A DNA stretch of 64,000 nucleotides, taken from NCBI RefSeq assembly GCF_024172085.1, contig NZ_JAMZDZ010000001.1:1860001-1924000 (forward strand), read 5' to 3'. Position 1 is the stretch's first letter; every line of letters begins with the position of its first letter. Of the stretch, positions 24,713-34,098 are shown piece after piece. The DNA is from Hamadaea flava. Lineage in GTDB: Bacteria; Actinomycetota; Actinomycetes; Mycobacteriales; Micromonosporaceae. The notes beneath the pieces were generated by a model. That model was not told the origin of the DNA. It made no database searches and saw only the letters and a program-made list of their open reading frames with translations. Both the position numbers and the translations under genes were made by a program.

Positions 24713-25198
24713 CTAGGAGCTACGAACGCGCTGTGACGCAATGCTTCGCCACAGTCCCAGGTCGATCATCCACGACCTCGGCATGAGAGGCTCGCCGGCC
24801 AAACTCGACAACCTTCCGGCACAGAGCGCCGCAACCACAGCATCAGCCGACGCGCCCGCCATCACTATGGATACGGCGACGGCTTGCGCGGCCCTCGGCC
24901 CCGCCGCGCGACCTGCCGCCGCAAACGCTGATCGATTAGGTTCCACGGATGGCCGTATCCACTCCAGCAGACCCATCACCTGAAGCACGCGTCCGACTGC
25001 AGGCTGGACGTCTCGTAGCCACAACGTTCCACCTGCAGCGTGAGCCCGGCGGCGTGCGTTGACCAGCACGGCGATCCCAGCCGAATCGACGAACGGAACC
25101 TGGCTCATCTCGACCACGACGTGGCCACCGCGGTCGACAGCCGCCGCGAGCTGGTCGCGGGTCTGCTGAAACCCCGCGACTTGCGCTGAACCGATCAA
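24713..25198 (-). CDS. STAS-domain protein (anti-sigma-factor-antagonist-like), short form
   Basis: TTG 25198 follows AGGAGG by 8 nt and opens a 161-residue frame. VAGFQQTRDQLAAAVDRGGH, VVVEMSQVPFVDSAGIAVLV and GTLWLRDVQPAVGRVLQVMGL are STAS landmarks. The serine in FVDSAG is the residue phosphorylated in SpoIIAA-like antagonists. The usual first beta strand is missing, and about 60 C-terminal residues have no STAS counterpart. The protein may therefore be degenerate or a specialised variant. It lies 50 bp after the ZIP-like gene and could be the third gene of that transcript. Confidence 0.55.
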   Translation of the reverse strand: MIGSAQVAGFQQTRDQLAAAVDRGGHVVVEMSQVPFVDSAGIAVLVNARRRAHAAGGTLWLRDVQPAVGRVLQVMGLLEWIRPSVEPNRSAFAAAGRAAGPRAAQAVAVSIVMAGASADAVVAALCAGRLSSLAGEPLMPRSWMIDLGLWRSIASQRVRSS

Positions 25199-25247
25199 CG
25201 CGTCGTCCTCCTGCGCCCAGGGGTGGGCAGCAACGGTGCGGCTCCGC

Positions 25248-25838
25248 CTACTCCTCGACGCGGACTCCTTCCGCGTCCGTGTTGCTGTGCGGATCCGGCT
25301 GCCCCGATCGAGCCAGAGCTGCACGTACGCTGCGCCAGGCGGCTCGTGCGATGGCTCCCGCCGCCATGGCGGTAAATATCGGCTGCAGCACGGGTGACAT
25401 CACCAGTGCTCCGCATACGGGGGCGATGCAGGCCACGGCCACCCACCACACAACGGTCCGACGGGGAGCCGCCAGCAGCGATACGCCCACTGCGAAGCCC
25501 TCGGCCAGGGCGTGAGCGGCGAATCCCGCGATGGCGGCGGGTGAGATGACCAGGGTCAGCATCGCGCCCTCGACGAACCGGTGTACGCCGATCGCAGTGG
25601 CAGCGGAGCCGTACGACAGCGAACCGAGCACGGCTGCCAGGGCGTACCCGGCAACGGCGGCGACGAGGCCTGCGATCGACCAGATCTCGGCGACCAGATC
25701 CAGCACCAGCAAGCTCAGCACGACCCCTGCGGCACCGTGTAGCCATCGGGCGGGGAACCGGGTCGAACGGGCCAAGGCGGCCCCGCCCAGGGTCGCACCC
25801 GCCAGGAGTGCGACCCCGGCCAGCGTCAGCTGCGGCAC
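25248..25838 (-). CDS. ZIP-family metal-permease-like membrane protein
   Basis: A 196-residue protein with six or seven hydrophobic helices and two His/Glu signatures at the right spacing for a ZIP metal site, GVHRFVEGAML and AHALAEGFAVG. The start is GTG 25838, 7 nt after the DUF899 stop, so the pair is probably co-translated. The length is short for ZIP transporters and the His-rich loop is absent, so metal uptake or export is an inference from the helix IV/V motifs. Confidence 0.7.
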   Translation of the reverse strand: MPQLTLAGVALLAGATLGGAALARSTRFPARWLHGAAGVVLSLLVLDLVAEIWSIAGLVAAVAGYALAAVLGSLSYGSAATAIGVHRFVEGAMLTLVISPAAIAGFAAHALAEGFAVGVSLLAAPRRTVVWWVAVACIAPVCGALVMSPVLQPIFTAMAAGAIARAAWRSVRAALARSGQPDPHSNTDAEGVRVEE

Positions 25839-25845
25839 GGCCGTC

Positions 25846-26622
25846 TCAGCAACCGCAGTCGCACGTCTTCGCCGAATTCTCCTCGGTGAAGAACGGAGCG
25901 TTGGCGAAGACGGCGACCGAGCGGCCCTTCGGCTCCTCCCACTGCTCCTGGCGGCCGAGCGCAGTCAGATCGAGGAAACCGTAGGCACCGCCGAGATGAT
26001 CGGTTCCGCGGGCGTACGCGGAGTAGGTGTGGAAGATGCCGTCCGGCGTACGCAGGAAGCAGCTCATGCCTGAGATTTCCGATGCCTGCTCGGCGACCTC
26101 GGCCATACCCGCAGCCCGCAGCTCATCCGCGTCGCGATAGTTGAACACCACCGGTGTCACGGCGGGGTCAAGCGAGGCGTGATAGTCGTAGTTGAAGGTG
26201 GAGCCGGCCGACGAATACCAAGACAGGAAGTCCCAGCCGCGCTTGTCGCGGTAGTCGGCCAACTTCGGATAAGGCGCCCGGGAGATGGCCGCGAACGCGG
26301 TGTTGCGATGCGCCAAGTGGTCGAGGAACTGCGCGTTCAGCTCGTCCAGCCCGCCGGTGCAGCCGGGGCAGGCGTCCTCCCACGCCGGGTCGAACATGAC
26401 GTGCTGCACTATCAGCTGGGTATGCGGCCCGAACAAGTCGGCCAGCCGCACTTCGCCGTCCGGGCCGGTGAAGACATAGTCGGTCTCCACCCGGACCATC
26501 GGCAGGCGCCGCCGGTCGGCGTTGAGCGCGTCGCGCCGCCGGGTGAGTTCCTTCTCCCGAATCAGCAACGTCTTGCGAGCGGTCAACCACTGCTCGCGTG
26601 AAACGATCTCGGGCAGGCTCAT
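25846..26622 (-). CDS. DUF899 thioredoxin-like protein
   Basis: A 258-residue protein with the DUF899 hallmarks: EIVSREQWLTARKTLL at the start, YVFTGPDGEVRLADLF, and MFDPAWEDACPGCTGGLDEL, where CPGC is a thioredoxin-like cysteine pair. FISRAPYPKLADYRDKRGW-type sequence and LSWYSSAGSTFNYDY follow. The C-terminus CDCGC adds a possible metal-binding cysteine cluster. AAGGAGG precedes the ATG. It heads an operon with the ZIP-like gene and possibly the STAS gene. DUF899 proteins are presumed redox proteins without a fixed substrate. Confidence 0.88.
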   Translation of the reverse strand: MSLPEIVSREQWLTARKTLLIREKELTRRRDALNADRRRLPMVRVETDYVFTGPDGEVRLADLFGPHTQLIVQHVMFDPAWEDACPGCTGGLDELNAQFLDHLAHRNTAFAAISRAPYPKLADYRDKRGWDFLSWYSSAGSTFNYDYHASLDPAVTPVVFNYRDADELRAAGMAEVAEQASEISGMSCFLRTPDGIFHTYSAYARGTDHLGGAYGFLDLTALGRQEQWEEPKGRSVAVFANAPFFTEENSAKTCDCGC

Positions 26623-26759
26623 CGGGTTCCTCCTTCATGGGTTACACCTCAACGACGAACGGGACCCGCTCAGCTGGACAACCGCCGACAGAATTCTTCG
26701 TTCGACTCCCGCCGCACCGCACCTGACCCTCGCCCCGTCCCTCGTGCAAGGATTCAGGG

Positions 26760-27044
26760 ATGGCGAAGAAGGAATCTCCCTCGACCTCGGAGCCCTCACT
26801 GAGCGCCCGGCTCCTCGACGAGATGTACCGCCAGGCCACGCTGGCCGAACAGGCGATGTCGCTGGCACGCGACGCCCTCGCCGAGGGAGACCTTGCCAAA
26901 GGACAGGCCTACGCGCAGATGTCCTGCGCGCTGTCACAGATGGCGACCGTCTACGGACAGCATCTCGTGACGGAAGAAATAGGCACGCTGAGCGACCGGA
27001 TCACTCAACTGGCCGGGATCGTCGCACGTCGCGGAGCGTTCTAA
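26760..27044 (+). CDS. Small helical hypothetical protein
   Basis: A 94-residue soluble, alanine-rich and mostly helical protein. LLDEMYRQATLAEQAMSLAR and AYAQMSCALSQMATVYGQHL could form an antiparallel helical hairpin. AAGGA lies upstream of the ATG. No family is recognised and no cysteines or histidines suggest catalysis. It is divergent from the DUF899 operon. Confidence 0.55.
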   Translation: MAKKESPSTSEPSLSARLLDEMYRQATLAEQAMSLARDALAEGDLAKGQAYAQMSCALSQMATVYGQHLVTEEIGTLSDRITQLAGIVARRGAF

Positions 27045-27469
27045 CCGCCGCCTTAGTACGCAATCCATGAGTCGTACGTCGATGTCCGTAGATCCAGCCT
27101 CGTGATCGCGGCAAGAGACTGGGAGCAAACATCACCGTCCGCTCTGCATGAACGTCAAGGCCCTGACGGTGGACGGTGTAGCTGCGGTCGGGGCCGAACT
27201 CGAAGGTTGCCGAGGCGTCCGACCCCGCAGTGGGTGCGCAGGCGCCGGAATAGCCATCAATGAGACACACCCCCGAGCCGCCCCCCGAACCAGCCCGAAG
27301 CGGCCACCCAGACAGTGCCGCCTCCGCCCATCGGCATGAACAGGCACGCGCACACAGCCGGGAGCCGATCTCCACCACGAGATCGCCTCCCGGCCGTCGA
27401 ACTGCCGATCTTCTCAACTTTCATCGTTCCTGGCGCTCGCACGGCGACCGGAAGCGACGAGCAAGCCGG
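27045..27469. other. No assigned gene; possible remnant
   Basis: A minus-strand frame (27001-27417) has coding-like third-position G+C and reads sensibly over FEFGPDRSYTVHRQGLDVH, but it has no recognised start, family or ribosome site. It may be a decayed tip downstream of the Rhs fragment. Confidence 0.3.
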
Positions 27470-28096
27470 TCAGAAGGTGCGTCCCCTACTAGAGCGGTCG
27501 TTGCCCCAGATCGTGGGGTTCTCTGCGAGCGGGCTCCTGGACACACGTCCTGCAGCCATGTTCGCAGTAAAGCTGTTGAGCGTCGACGTCGCCACCGAGA
27601 CGACCGCCTTCAAGCAGTCGTTATTCGGTACGCCCTTATAGCCGTAGCAGCCGTTGATCACCTGCATGGAGTTCGCCATCGTGCCGGATATTCCGCACAT
27701 CAAAGCCTCGCCGGTGGCGCACATGGCGACGTCATAGGAGTCGGACAACGCTCGGCTGTACCCGTTGCATCCCCGGTACTTCTCGGAGCTTTCGCAGGTG
27801 CTGTTGGTGCAGGCGTACCCGCCGGCTTGGCAGCCGACGCTGGTGTCCATGCCGCTGCCGCTGCATCCGGCCACCCCCGCACTGCATTGGGTTTCATACA
27901 GTTCGCTCGGGTCGGACTTGGCCAGCGGGCTGTTCGACGCGTACGCGTACCCGTTGAGTTGTTGGGGGTTGAGGTAGTTGGCGACCGGGTCCGCGGAGAT
28001 GAACCGGCCCACAGTCGGGTCGTACTCGCGGGCGCCGACCGTAGTGAGCGCGACGTCGGGGTAGCTTTCGTCGACCTCGTGCTCGCAGGCTCCCAC
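27470..28096 (-). pseudogene. Rhs core fragment with C-terminal tip
   Basis: The minus-strand frame opens inside the Rhs-associated core motif, VGAREYDPTVGRFISADP, then LNPQQLNGYAYASNSPLAKSDP, the invariant end of Rhs shells just before the variable tip. The tip of about 140 residues is cysteine-rich (CSAGVAGCSG, CQAGGYACTN, CESSEKYRGC, CATGEALMCG), unlike common Rhs toxins I know. The N-terminal shell is missing and a regulator fragment abuts it on the other strand, so this is an orphan tip rather than a working toxin. No immunity gene is obvious downstream. Confidence 0.72.
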
Positions 28097-28402
28097 AACG
28101 GGCTAGGCGAATTCGACCTCGCGGCCAGATACGCACAGGCTGCAGTCGACGCCTACGGCGCGATGCCGTGGCCGGCCCGGAGCGATCTGGCACTGGTCAC
28201 TCTCGCCGACGCATACGCCGGCCTCGGCGACATCGCAGCCGCACAGAAACACCGCGCACAAGCAGATCAGATCGCAACAATGATCAACCAACGCGAAGGG
28301 CCCAAGTCGAAGTCCTACACCTGCGCGGCTCCCACGCTATGCGCCCCTATGCGTCCAGCACTTCGTCTGGCGAACCCGACCCGTAGCAGCTCGGGCCGAT
28401 GA
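28085..28402 (+). pseudogene. C-terminal TPR fragment of a regulator
   Basis: LGEFDLAARYAQAAVDAYG and LALVTLADAYAGLGDIAAAQKHRAQADQIA form TPR-like helices of the kind found at the C-terminus of XRE- or AfsR-type actinobacterial regulators. The frame has no start and abuts the Rhs fragment directly. The tail after IATMINQREG is probably not native. It could be the lost end of a regulator like the broken one at 36.5-37.4 kb. Confidence 0.5.
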
Positions 28403-28662
28403 GGCAATGGAACACAGCGGTCCAGAGTTCGACGACTCACAGCCCTGTGTGAGGCGGCAAGGGCCTTGGAGAAGGTAAGCGAGCGCAACGACGCCGCCGA
28501 CGCCGAGGACAAGCTCTGAGGCGACCAGCAATAGCCGGTAGTCAGTTGACTGCTATGGATCGGACCGCGTCATCGGCCAGCTGAGAGCGCTACTGACTCG
28601 GCCTGCGTCGATAGGTTCCTGTTGAAGAACCGCGCGGCAGAATCGCGATCCATGCAGGCACG

Positions 28663-29124
28663 TTGGAGAGACAGGTGGGGCCAACCCACAACGCTGATCC
28701 TTTGCCGGGCTCCGGAGGGATGGCGGTATGCGACCTACATGTCCCAGGGGTCATGGATGGGCGCCTCGCGGATCTATCGGCCGAAGCGGACGAGTGTCAG
28801 GCGCAAGGCGCTCTGGTGGAGATCGTGCGAAAGCCGGCTGACCAGGTCGGGTTCAAAGTCCTGCACCGTAGATGGGTCGTGGAGAGAACCCTGTCGTGGA
28901 TCACCCGCTGCCGGCGCACGGTCCGCGACTACGAGCGCCATCCCGAACACCACGCCGCGACGGTCCAGTGGGCCATGGTCATCGTCATGATTCGGCGCCT
29001 AGCCCGTTACCAACGCGCCGGTCGACAGCAACCTGACCAGAGGCGATCACCTGTCCGTTGGGGTAAAAGTAAGGATCTCGCCGATCCAGGGCTATCACCC
29101 GCGGCATTGGGCTCGCCCTGGTGA
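28663..29124 (+). pseudogene. IS5-family transposase, C-terminal remnant
   Basis: FKVLHRRWVVERTLSWITR, CRRTVRDYERHPEHHAATV and WAMVIVMIRRLAR are the C-terminal signature of IS5-group DDE transposases, with the catalytic Glu in VVERTLSW. The sequence upstream of about 28800 no longer resembles a transposase, and no terminal inverted repeats are visible. Only this end survives. Confidence 0.7.
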
Positions 29125-29659
29125 ACGCTTCGCCCAAGCCTGCGACGAGAACGGACGGGGCGAGCGGACCGTGGATCTAGTAGTGCTGGAGCTTTCCAGT
29201 TCCCACGCCGTCGTCACGGGTTCAGGCGGCGACCAGATCCGCCCGGACGACATCGTGTCCCGTGAACGTCGTAGCCGACTTGATCAGGCGTGAGTGGATT
29301 GAGATCCGTGAGCCCACGGAGTGTGGAACAACGTCGAGCAGATGACCGCCGAGCAGATCACGGCCACGCCGGCCGATCCGGATGCATGGCTTCGCGATGA
29401 GGAGGGCGCCCGGCGGATGATCATGATCATGGCGACCGATCGCTGGGATGACCTGGCCAGCCATTGATCCGCCAGTGCGGTGGCACCCAGCGGTCGCCGT
29501 GTATTACTTCTGGAGAGGAAACCCGGTCATGACGGTGAGGTCGAAGGTCGCCCTGCTCGCGGCGATCTGGCCTGACGCCTGCTGGGAAGGCATGTCGGTC
29601 GGTCTCCGCGCGGGCCTGGCGCAACCGCCGTGCAGCGGTCACAGCCGCACCGACCGTTG
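29125..29659. other. No convincing gene; one 41-codon frame
   Basis: Only a short frame, 29342-29467 on the plus strand (MTAEQITATPADPDAWLRD and onward), reads like protein, probably the tail of a lost gene. Nothing else is recognisable. Confidence 0.35.
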
Positions 29660-29968
29660 TTACTCCGTGCGGTAGAAGCTTTCGCCGGCGTGTTCGGCGT
29701 CGGTGTACACCTTGGTGGTCCCGTCGGGATACACCGCGAACGGCAGAATCACACCATCAGGGCATGGGTGAAGGAACATCAGCGTCGACCCCACGACGAC
29801 GAACGAGTTCGCCCTCGCGGTGGCATGGTCCTGGCCGTTGGCGGCTCGCCACGCTCCCACGTCGTCGGCCGCACCAGGCTGGTCGGCGGCGCTGCGCACC
29901 TTCCCGATGAGATCGTCGATGGCGACCCGGTCCAGGATCTCTATCTGCAGATTCCGGGGCTGTTGCAC
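29660..29968 (-). CDS. Hypothetical 102-residue protein
   Basis: GTG 29968 is preceded by GAAGGGG. The protein has a helical first half (IEILDRVAIDDLIGKVRSA) and a strand-rich second half (NSFVVVGSTLMFLHP, GVILPFAVYPDG). It has no signal peptide, membrane helix or cysteine cluster. No family is recognised. Third-position G+C is coding-like, which is the main support. Confidence 0.5.
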   Translation of the reverse strand: MQQPRNLQIEILDRVAIDDLIGKVRSAADQPGAADDVGAWRAANGQDHATARANSFVVVGSTLMFLHPCPDGVILPFAVYPDGTTKVYTDAEHAGESFYRTE

Positions 29969-30272
29969 ACCCCACCCCCTTCGGCATGCCAGGCCGCCGT
30001 CGCCCCGCTGATCGCTCGGCAGCGGCTGAGATCACCCGATCACACTGTAGAAAATCGAACGGGCGACGGTACGTGGTTCAGGGATTTTGCACCGGCTGCT
30101 CCCTACTCGTACACCAGCAGCCGGAAGTGCCCCTGGCCGCCCTGTGATCAGGCCGCCGGCGAGGAACATGATCACCGTCGTACCGTTTTGCTGGCTGCCG
30201 AAGCGTACCCAGGAGACCGTCTCAACACCGTTCACGAGAAAGTCTTGCCCAGGTCTCTGGCAACCAGGGGCG
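29969..30272. other. Intergenic stretch, nothing recognised
   Basis: It lies between two minus-strand genes. Short frames on both strands lack starts and coding character. Confidence 0.3.
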
Positions 30273-31643
30273 TCATCGCCGTGGCAGTGGGTCGGGTGGT
30301 GTCACCACGGTGGGCCGCCGTACGAGCGGTGAGGAGGTGGGAAACGTCGGGCCGACCGCTGCGAGGAAGGGCTTGATTTGCTCGACGCGGGCGCGGACGT
30401 ACGTCTGCTTGGGCAGGGTGAGGTCGATCTCGAAGGAGAACGGCCCGCCCAGCACCTTCGTGCCGTAGGTCTTCCACGTCGAACCGCCGAACGGCATCGT
30501 CTCGATCAGGAGCGTCGTGGTAGCCGGATACAAGGAATCCGGGTAGTCGACTGTGCCCATCATCCGAAACACGCCGTCGCTGATGTTCCAGAGCCGGGTG
30601 TTCACGAACGTCGCACGATGCCACATGTCCACCGTGGTGCTCGCTTGGGCTGACGCAACGAGGAAATCGCGATCTTGACCCGCGTTGAAGAAGGCCGAGT
30701 ACTGCCACATGCCAGCGGCCACCACAAACTGGTAGCTGCCGTCGCCGTCGGTGACGGCGGAAAGACTGCTGTCGTCGGGTGTGCGCAACAGGATCGATTG
30801 GCCGGAGTACCCGACCCAGGATCCGCTGACGAACATCTCCAGCTTTCCGGCCAGGTGAACCGGATCTCCGAAGACGACGTCTGGCTCGACCTGCGCCAGC
30901 GACATGCGGGTCTGCCGGATCGAGCTTCCGACGCTGGCGCTGCCACTGACGAAGATGTACGGCAACTCGTCGTAGAAGTTCAGGCCGATCCTGGCCTCGG
31001 TAGGGAACTCCTCGCGGAACTCGAACCTGCCCAACGCGTCGGTCGTCGCCGTCGTCCGCAGGACGTCCAGGTTCGTCCCGCTGCGAAAGCTGACGTCGGC
31101 TGCGACGACACGGCCTGGCAACGGAGTGTGCACATGCGTCGCCGGATCCTCCCAGGTCAGCAACCCTGCAATGACCACTTCCCGATGGTCGGCATCGACG
31201 ATGGGTGGTGTCACGGTGAGGTCGTCGAAGAACGTGTTCGCGTAGTAGATGAACACCTTCGGGAAGCGTGCCGTATAGGGGTCGCCGCCTGCAGCGGCAG
31301 TGATCTCGACGGACACGTCGTAGCGGTCGAGCCGCGGTAGTGCCACGTGCTCGTCGCCGTGCCACCGGCTGTCGGTCGGCGTACCGGCGATCATGCTGAA
31401 CCGGGTCAGGGTGGCCAGCACCGAGCCGTCGGTGTCGTGGATGCGGGCTGTGATCGCCCCGACCGGGTCAGCTCCCATGATGTGCAATGACATGCGGGTC
31501 CGGTCACCGGACACGGTGCTGACGGTCACGTCGTACGCGGGCGCGGCTGCCGCTGGCCGTGGTGAGGCCAACGCGGTCGCGGCGGCGACCGCGCCGCCCA
31601 TCGCGATGACCCGCCGCCTGTTGATCTTCACTCTCGCCCCCAT
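30273..31643 (-). CDS. Tat-exported protein with Ig-like/carboxypeptidase-regulatory-like domains
   Basis: A 456-residue protein. NRRRVIAMGGAVAAATALA at residues 8-26 carries a twin-arginine motif followed by a hydrophobic stretch and a PAAAAPA cleavage region. The mature part is strand-rich with recurring units: TTATTDALGRFEFREEFP and SLSAVTDGDGSYQFVVAAG are typical of carboxypeptidase-regulatory-like or peptidase-associated beta sandwiches, where TDxxGxF/Y turns recur. No catalytic motif is visible. An extracellular binding or structural role is likely. It stands alone. Confidence 0.68.
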   Translation of the reverse strand: MGARVKINRRRVIAMGGAVAAATALASPRPAAAAPAYDVTVSTVSGDRTRMSLHIMGADPVGAITARIHDTDGSVLATLTRFSMIAGTPTDSRWHGDEHVALPRLDRYDVSVEITAAAGGDPYTARFPKVFIYYANTFFDDLTVTPPIVDADHREVVIAGLLTWEDPATHVHTPLPGRVVAADVSFRSGTNLDVLRTTATTDALGRFEFREEFPTEARIGLNFYDELPYIFVSGSASVGSSIRQTRMSLAQVEPDVVFGDPVHLAGKLEMFVSGSWVGYSGQSILLRTPDDSSLSAVTDGDGSYQFVVAAGMWQYSAFFNAGQDRDFLVASAQASTTVDMWHRATFVNTRLWNISDGVFRMMGTVDYPDSLYPATTTLLIETMPFGGSTWKTYGTKVLGGPFSFEIDLTLPKQTYVRARVEQIKPFLAAVGPTFPTSSPLVRRPTVVTPPDPLPRR

Positions 31644-31997
31644 GATCGCCTACTGGAACGGCAGCATACGCACACGCGCGTGCGGCCTGTAGCCCCCTAG
31701 ACACGTAGGCGAACGGCATGCGGGCAGCCCCAGGTCTGGTGGGATGTGACCCATCCACATCTGCCGGCCGCGATCCGCCGTGTCAGCGCGCCTGTCGGCC
31801 GATTGCCGGTCGAACCACTGTGAGCTGGTGTGAGCCACGCGCCGGTATTCACCTGCCCACACTGACCTCGCTGCGAACTGCCCCGACTCTGGTGGAGTCC
31901 TCCTGTGAGCGGTTGTGGGTCGCCGGACACGGTTGTGAGCGTGTGAGCCGGCCTTCTAGACGGGTTCGCGTGGTCCCCGAGCCCGAGGAGGTTTGCG
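31644..31997. other. Intergenic region, nothing recognised
   Basis: Upstream of the exported-protein gene on the minus strand. The repeated 'gtgagc' words (GTGAGCTGGTGTGAGCC, GTGAGCGGTTGTG, TTGTGAGCGTGTGAGCC) between 31817 and 31950 give a low-complexity look. No gene assigned. Confidence 0.3.
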
Positions 31998-32111
31998 ATG
32001 GCTCGCATCCATGAGACGTCGGCGTTGGCGGTCGTAGAGGCGTCGTTCGCAGCAGCGCTCGCCGCAGACCGGCAGTTGCACGGTTCAGCGCGGTGGCCCC
32101 AGCTGGCCTGA
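31998..32111 (+). CDS. Possible 37-residue small protein
   Basis: GAGGAGG lies 7 nt before ATG 31998, one of the best ribosome sites in the window. The frame reads MARIHETSALAVVEASFAA followed by ALAADRQLHG, predicted as one amphipathic helix, and ends just before the convergent response-regulator gene. No homology is recognised. The ribosome site is the main evidence. Confidence 0.4.
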   Translation: MARIHETSALAVVEASFAAALAADRQLHGSARWPQLA

Positions 32112-32120
32112 TGACGGGCG

Positions 32121-32765
32121 TCAGAGCAGCCCGGCATCCCGGATCATCATCGCCGCCGAGACTCGGTTGTCCACGCCCAGCTTCGTGAAGATACGCGTCA
32201 CTGTCGTCTTGACCGTGGCGAGGCTTAGATAGAGCGTCCTACCGATCTCCATGTTGGACATTCCCTGCGCGAGGGCCACCGCGACCTCGCGCTCACGTGG
32301 CGAAAGCGATGCGGCCGCCGCCGCGATCCGGGGGTCCGTCGCTGGATGTCCGGTGGCGGCGGCGATGACGGTCGCGGTCACCGATGGCGACAGCACCGGC
32401 TCTCCACGGTGCGCCGCCCTGATGGCGTTGATCATGTCCGGTGGGTCGGTGTCCTTCAGCAGGAAACCCTGTGCGCCGAGACGCAGTGCCCGCAGGACAT
32501 AGTCGTCGGCGTGGAACGTTGTGAGCATGATGACGTGAGGCGGCGACGCCAGCCGGGCGAGGCGCTCCATGACGGCCAACCCGTCCAGCCGCGGCATCCG
32601 GATGTCGAGCAACACGACGTCAGGTGCCGTCTCGTGAATGACCTGGAGTGCCCGGTCGCCGTCGTCGGCCTCGCCGACGATCTCCAACTCGGCGTCGGCC
32701 TGAAGGATCAGGTGCAGTCCGCGGCGTACCAGAGCATCGTCGTCGACGATCACTATCCTGATCAT
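32121..32765 (-). CDS. NarL/LuxR-type response regulator
   Basis: A 214-residue protein. The receiver domain has the acidic pair in VIVDDDALVRRGL, the phospho-acceptor Asp in VVLLDIRMPRLDG and the Lys in GFLLKDTDP. Residues 150-212 are a LuxR helix-turn-helix (LSPREREVAVALAQGMSNMEI, LATVKTTVTRIFTKLGV). The ATG overlaps the kinase stop (ATGA), so the pair is co-translated. The divergent ABC exporter is the likely target. Confidence 0.93.
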   Translation of the reverse strand: MIRIVIVDDDALVRRGLHLILQADAELEIVGEADDGDRALQVIHETAPDVVLLDIRMPRLDGLAVMERLARLASPPHVIMLTTFHADDYVLRALRLGAQGFLLKDTDPPDMINAIRAAHRGEPVLSPSVTATVIAAATGHPATDPRIAAAAASLSPREREVAVALAQGMSNMEIGRTLYLSLATVKTTVTRIFTKLGVDNRVSAAMMIRDAGLL

Positions 32766-33937
32766 GCGCTTGGCCGCGGGAAGGTCACGGTCAGCTCGAA
32801 GCGGCCGTCGACCGGTCCGACTGTGACAGTGCCGCCCAGCAATTGCGCCCGCTCGGTGACGCCCACCAGGCCCAGACCAGCACCCGCCGGCCAATGGTCT
32901 TGCTCGCGGCTCAACGGATTACCCACCGTCAGGACGATCGAGTTGTCCGGACCGTCGTCCACGCGTAGCTCCACTGGCGCCTGGGGCGCGTGCTTGCGGG
33001 CGTTCGTCAGCCCTTCCTGGAGGATTCGGTACGCCGAGCGGCTCACCTGTGTGGGCAGGTCGTCCAGCCCGGTCGCGGTCAGAGCGAGTCTCACCGGGGT
33101 ATCGGTCGAGCGGGCCTCCGCGACCAGGACTGGCAGCTCCCGCAGCGTCGGCTGAGGTGGTTCCGGATGGTCGTGGTCGTGGGTGCCGTCCCGGAGGCCG
33201 GACAGGATTCCCCGAAGCTCATCGAGGGCCTGCTTGGCGTTGCCGTGGATGACTCGGGCCGTCTCCCGGGTGGTCTTGGGGTCCAGATCGTCCCGATAGA
33301 CCAGGGCGCCGGCGTGCATGGCGACCAGCGAGATCCGATGGGCGAGCACGTCGTGCATCTCGCGAGAAATCCGCTCCCGCTCCTGCAGGCGTACCTGCTC
33401 CATCCGGGCGTGCTCGGCGTCGCGGCGGGCGAGCCGCGCGTCCTCGCGCAGCGTCCGCTCAGCGGAGACGCTGCGCAGCAACCAGCCCGTCAGCGTGGCC
33501 GCGGCCAGCCCCGCCACAGCCACGGTCAGCTCCACCGTCGATGCGACGATCCAGCCACGGTGATACGGGCCGAGGAGCAACTGGGCGATCTTCGTCGCCA
33601 CGAGCCCGACTCCCGTGACGAGCACGACCAGCGACCGGCCGCGCCGCCACGCGGAGGCCGCTTGCACGGCGAACGCCGCGCCGACACCCGCCGGGCTGAG
33701 GAACAGGCAGCCAGCGACGATGAGGAGACACCACGCAGCGGATCGCCGCCACAGGGTCAACGCGACGATCGCCGCGAGCCCGGCGACACTCTGCACCACG
33801 ATCATGTGCCAGGGCCGCTCGACGGGCGAGAGAAAGGCCGTGAGGTGATATAGCCAGAACAGCGCCGCGACGGCACCGCCGAAAGCCACGAACAGCCGCC
33901 CCGGGCTGGGCTGATGTACGCGGGCGGGAGGTGTCAC
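32762..33937 (-). CDS. Sensor histidine kinase (NarL-pair, HisKA_3 type)
   Basis: A 391-residue kinase. Residues 15-160 contain five or six hydrophobic helices with short loops and no large sensor domain, suggesting membrane-stress or drug sensing. The dimerisation box RISREMHDVLAHRISLVAMH holds the phosphorylated His. The ATPase part shows NARKHAP (N box) and GLGLVGVTERA (G box). It is divergent from the ABC transporter gene with a 161-bp shared promoter region, the usual arrangement for kinases that control their own exporter. Confidence 0.92.
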   Translation of the reverse strand: MTPPARVHQPSPGRLFVAFGGAVAALFWLYHLTAFLSPVERPWHMIVVQSVAGLAAIVALTLWRRSAAWCLLIVAGCLFLSPAGVGAAFAVQAASAWRRGRSLVVLVTGVGLVATKIAQLLLGPYHRGWIVASTVELTVAVAGLAAATLTGWLLRSVSAERTLREDARLARRDAEHARMEQVRLQERERISREMHDVLAHRISLVAMHAGALVYRDDLDPKTTRETARVIHGNAKQALDELRGILSGLRDGTHDHDHPEPPQPTLRELPVLVAEARSTDTPVRLALTATGLDDLPTQVSRSAYRILQEGLTNARKHAPQAPVELRVDDGPDNSIVLTVGNPLSREQDHWPAGAGLGLVGVTERAQLLGGTVTVGPVDGRFELTVTFPRPSA

Positions 33938-34098
33938 TCCGCCAGACTAGCGAGGCTCCGCTGCCGGCTCTTGGAGACCATCGGCTTGATCCCATAGCCG
34001 ACTGGCCTGTTCCGATGCCCGACCGCGAGCGTCCTGGCCGCCCAGCTGAGCCCTTCGCCCGCAGCGACGGCGCCGCCTCCCGCTGTTTGCTGAACGGC

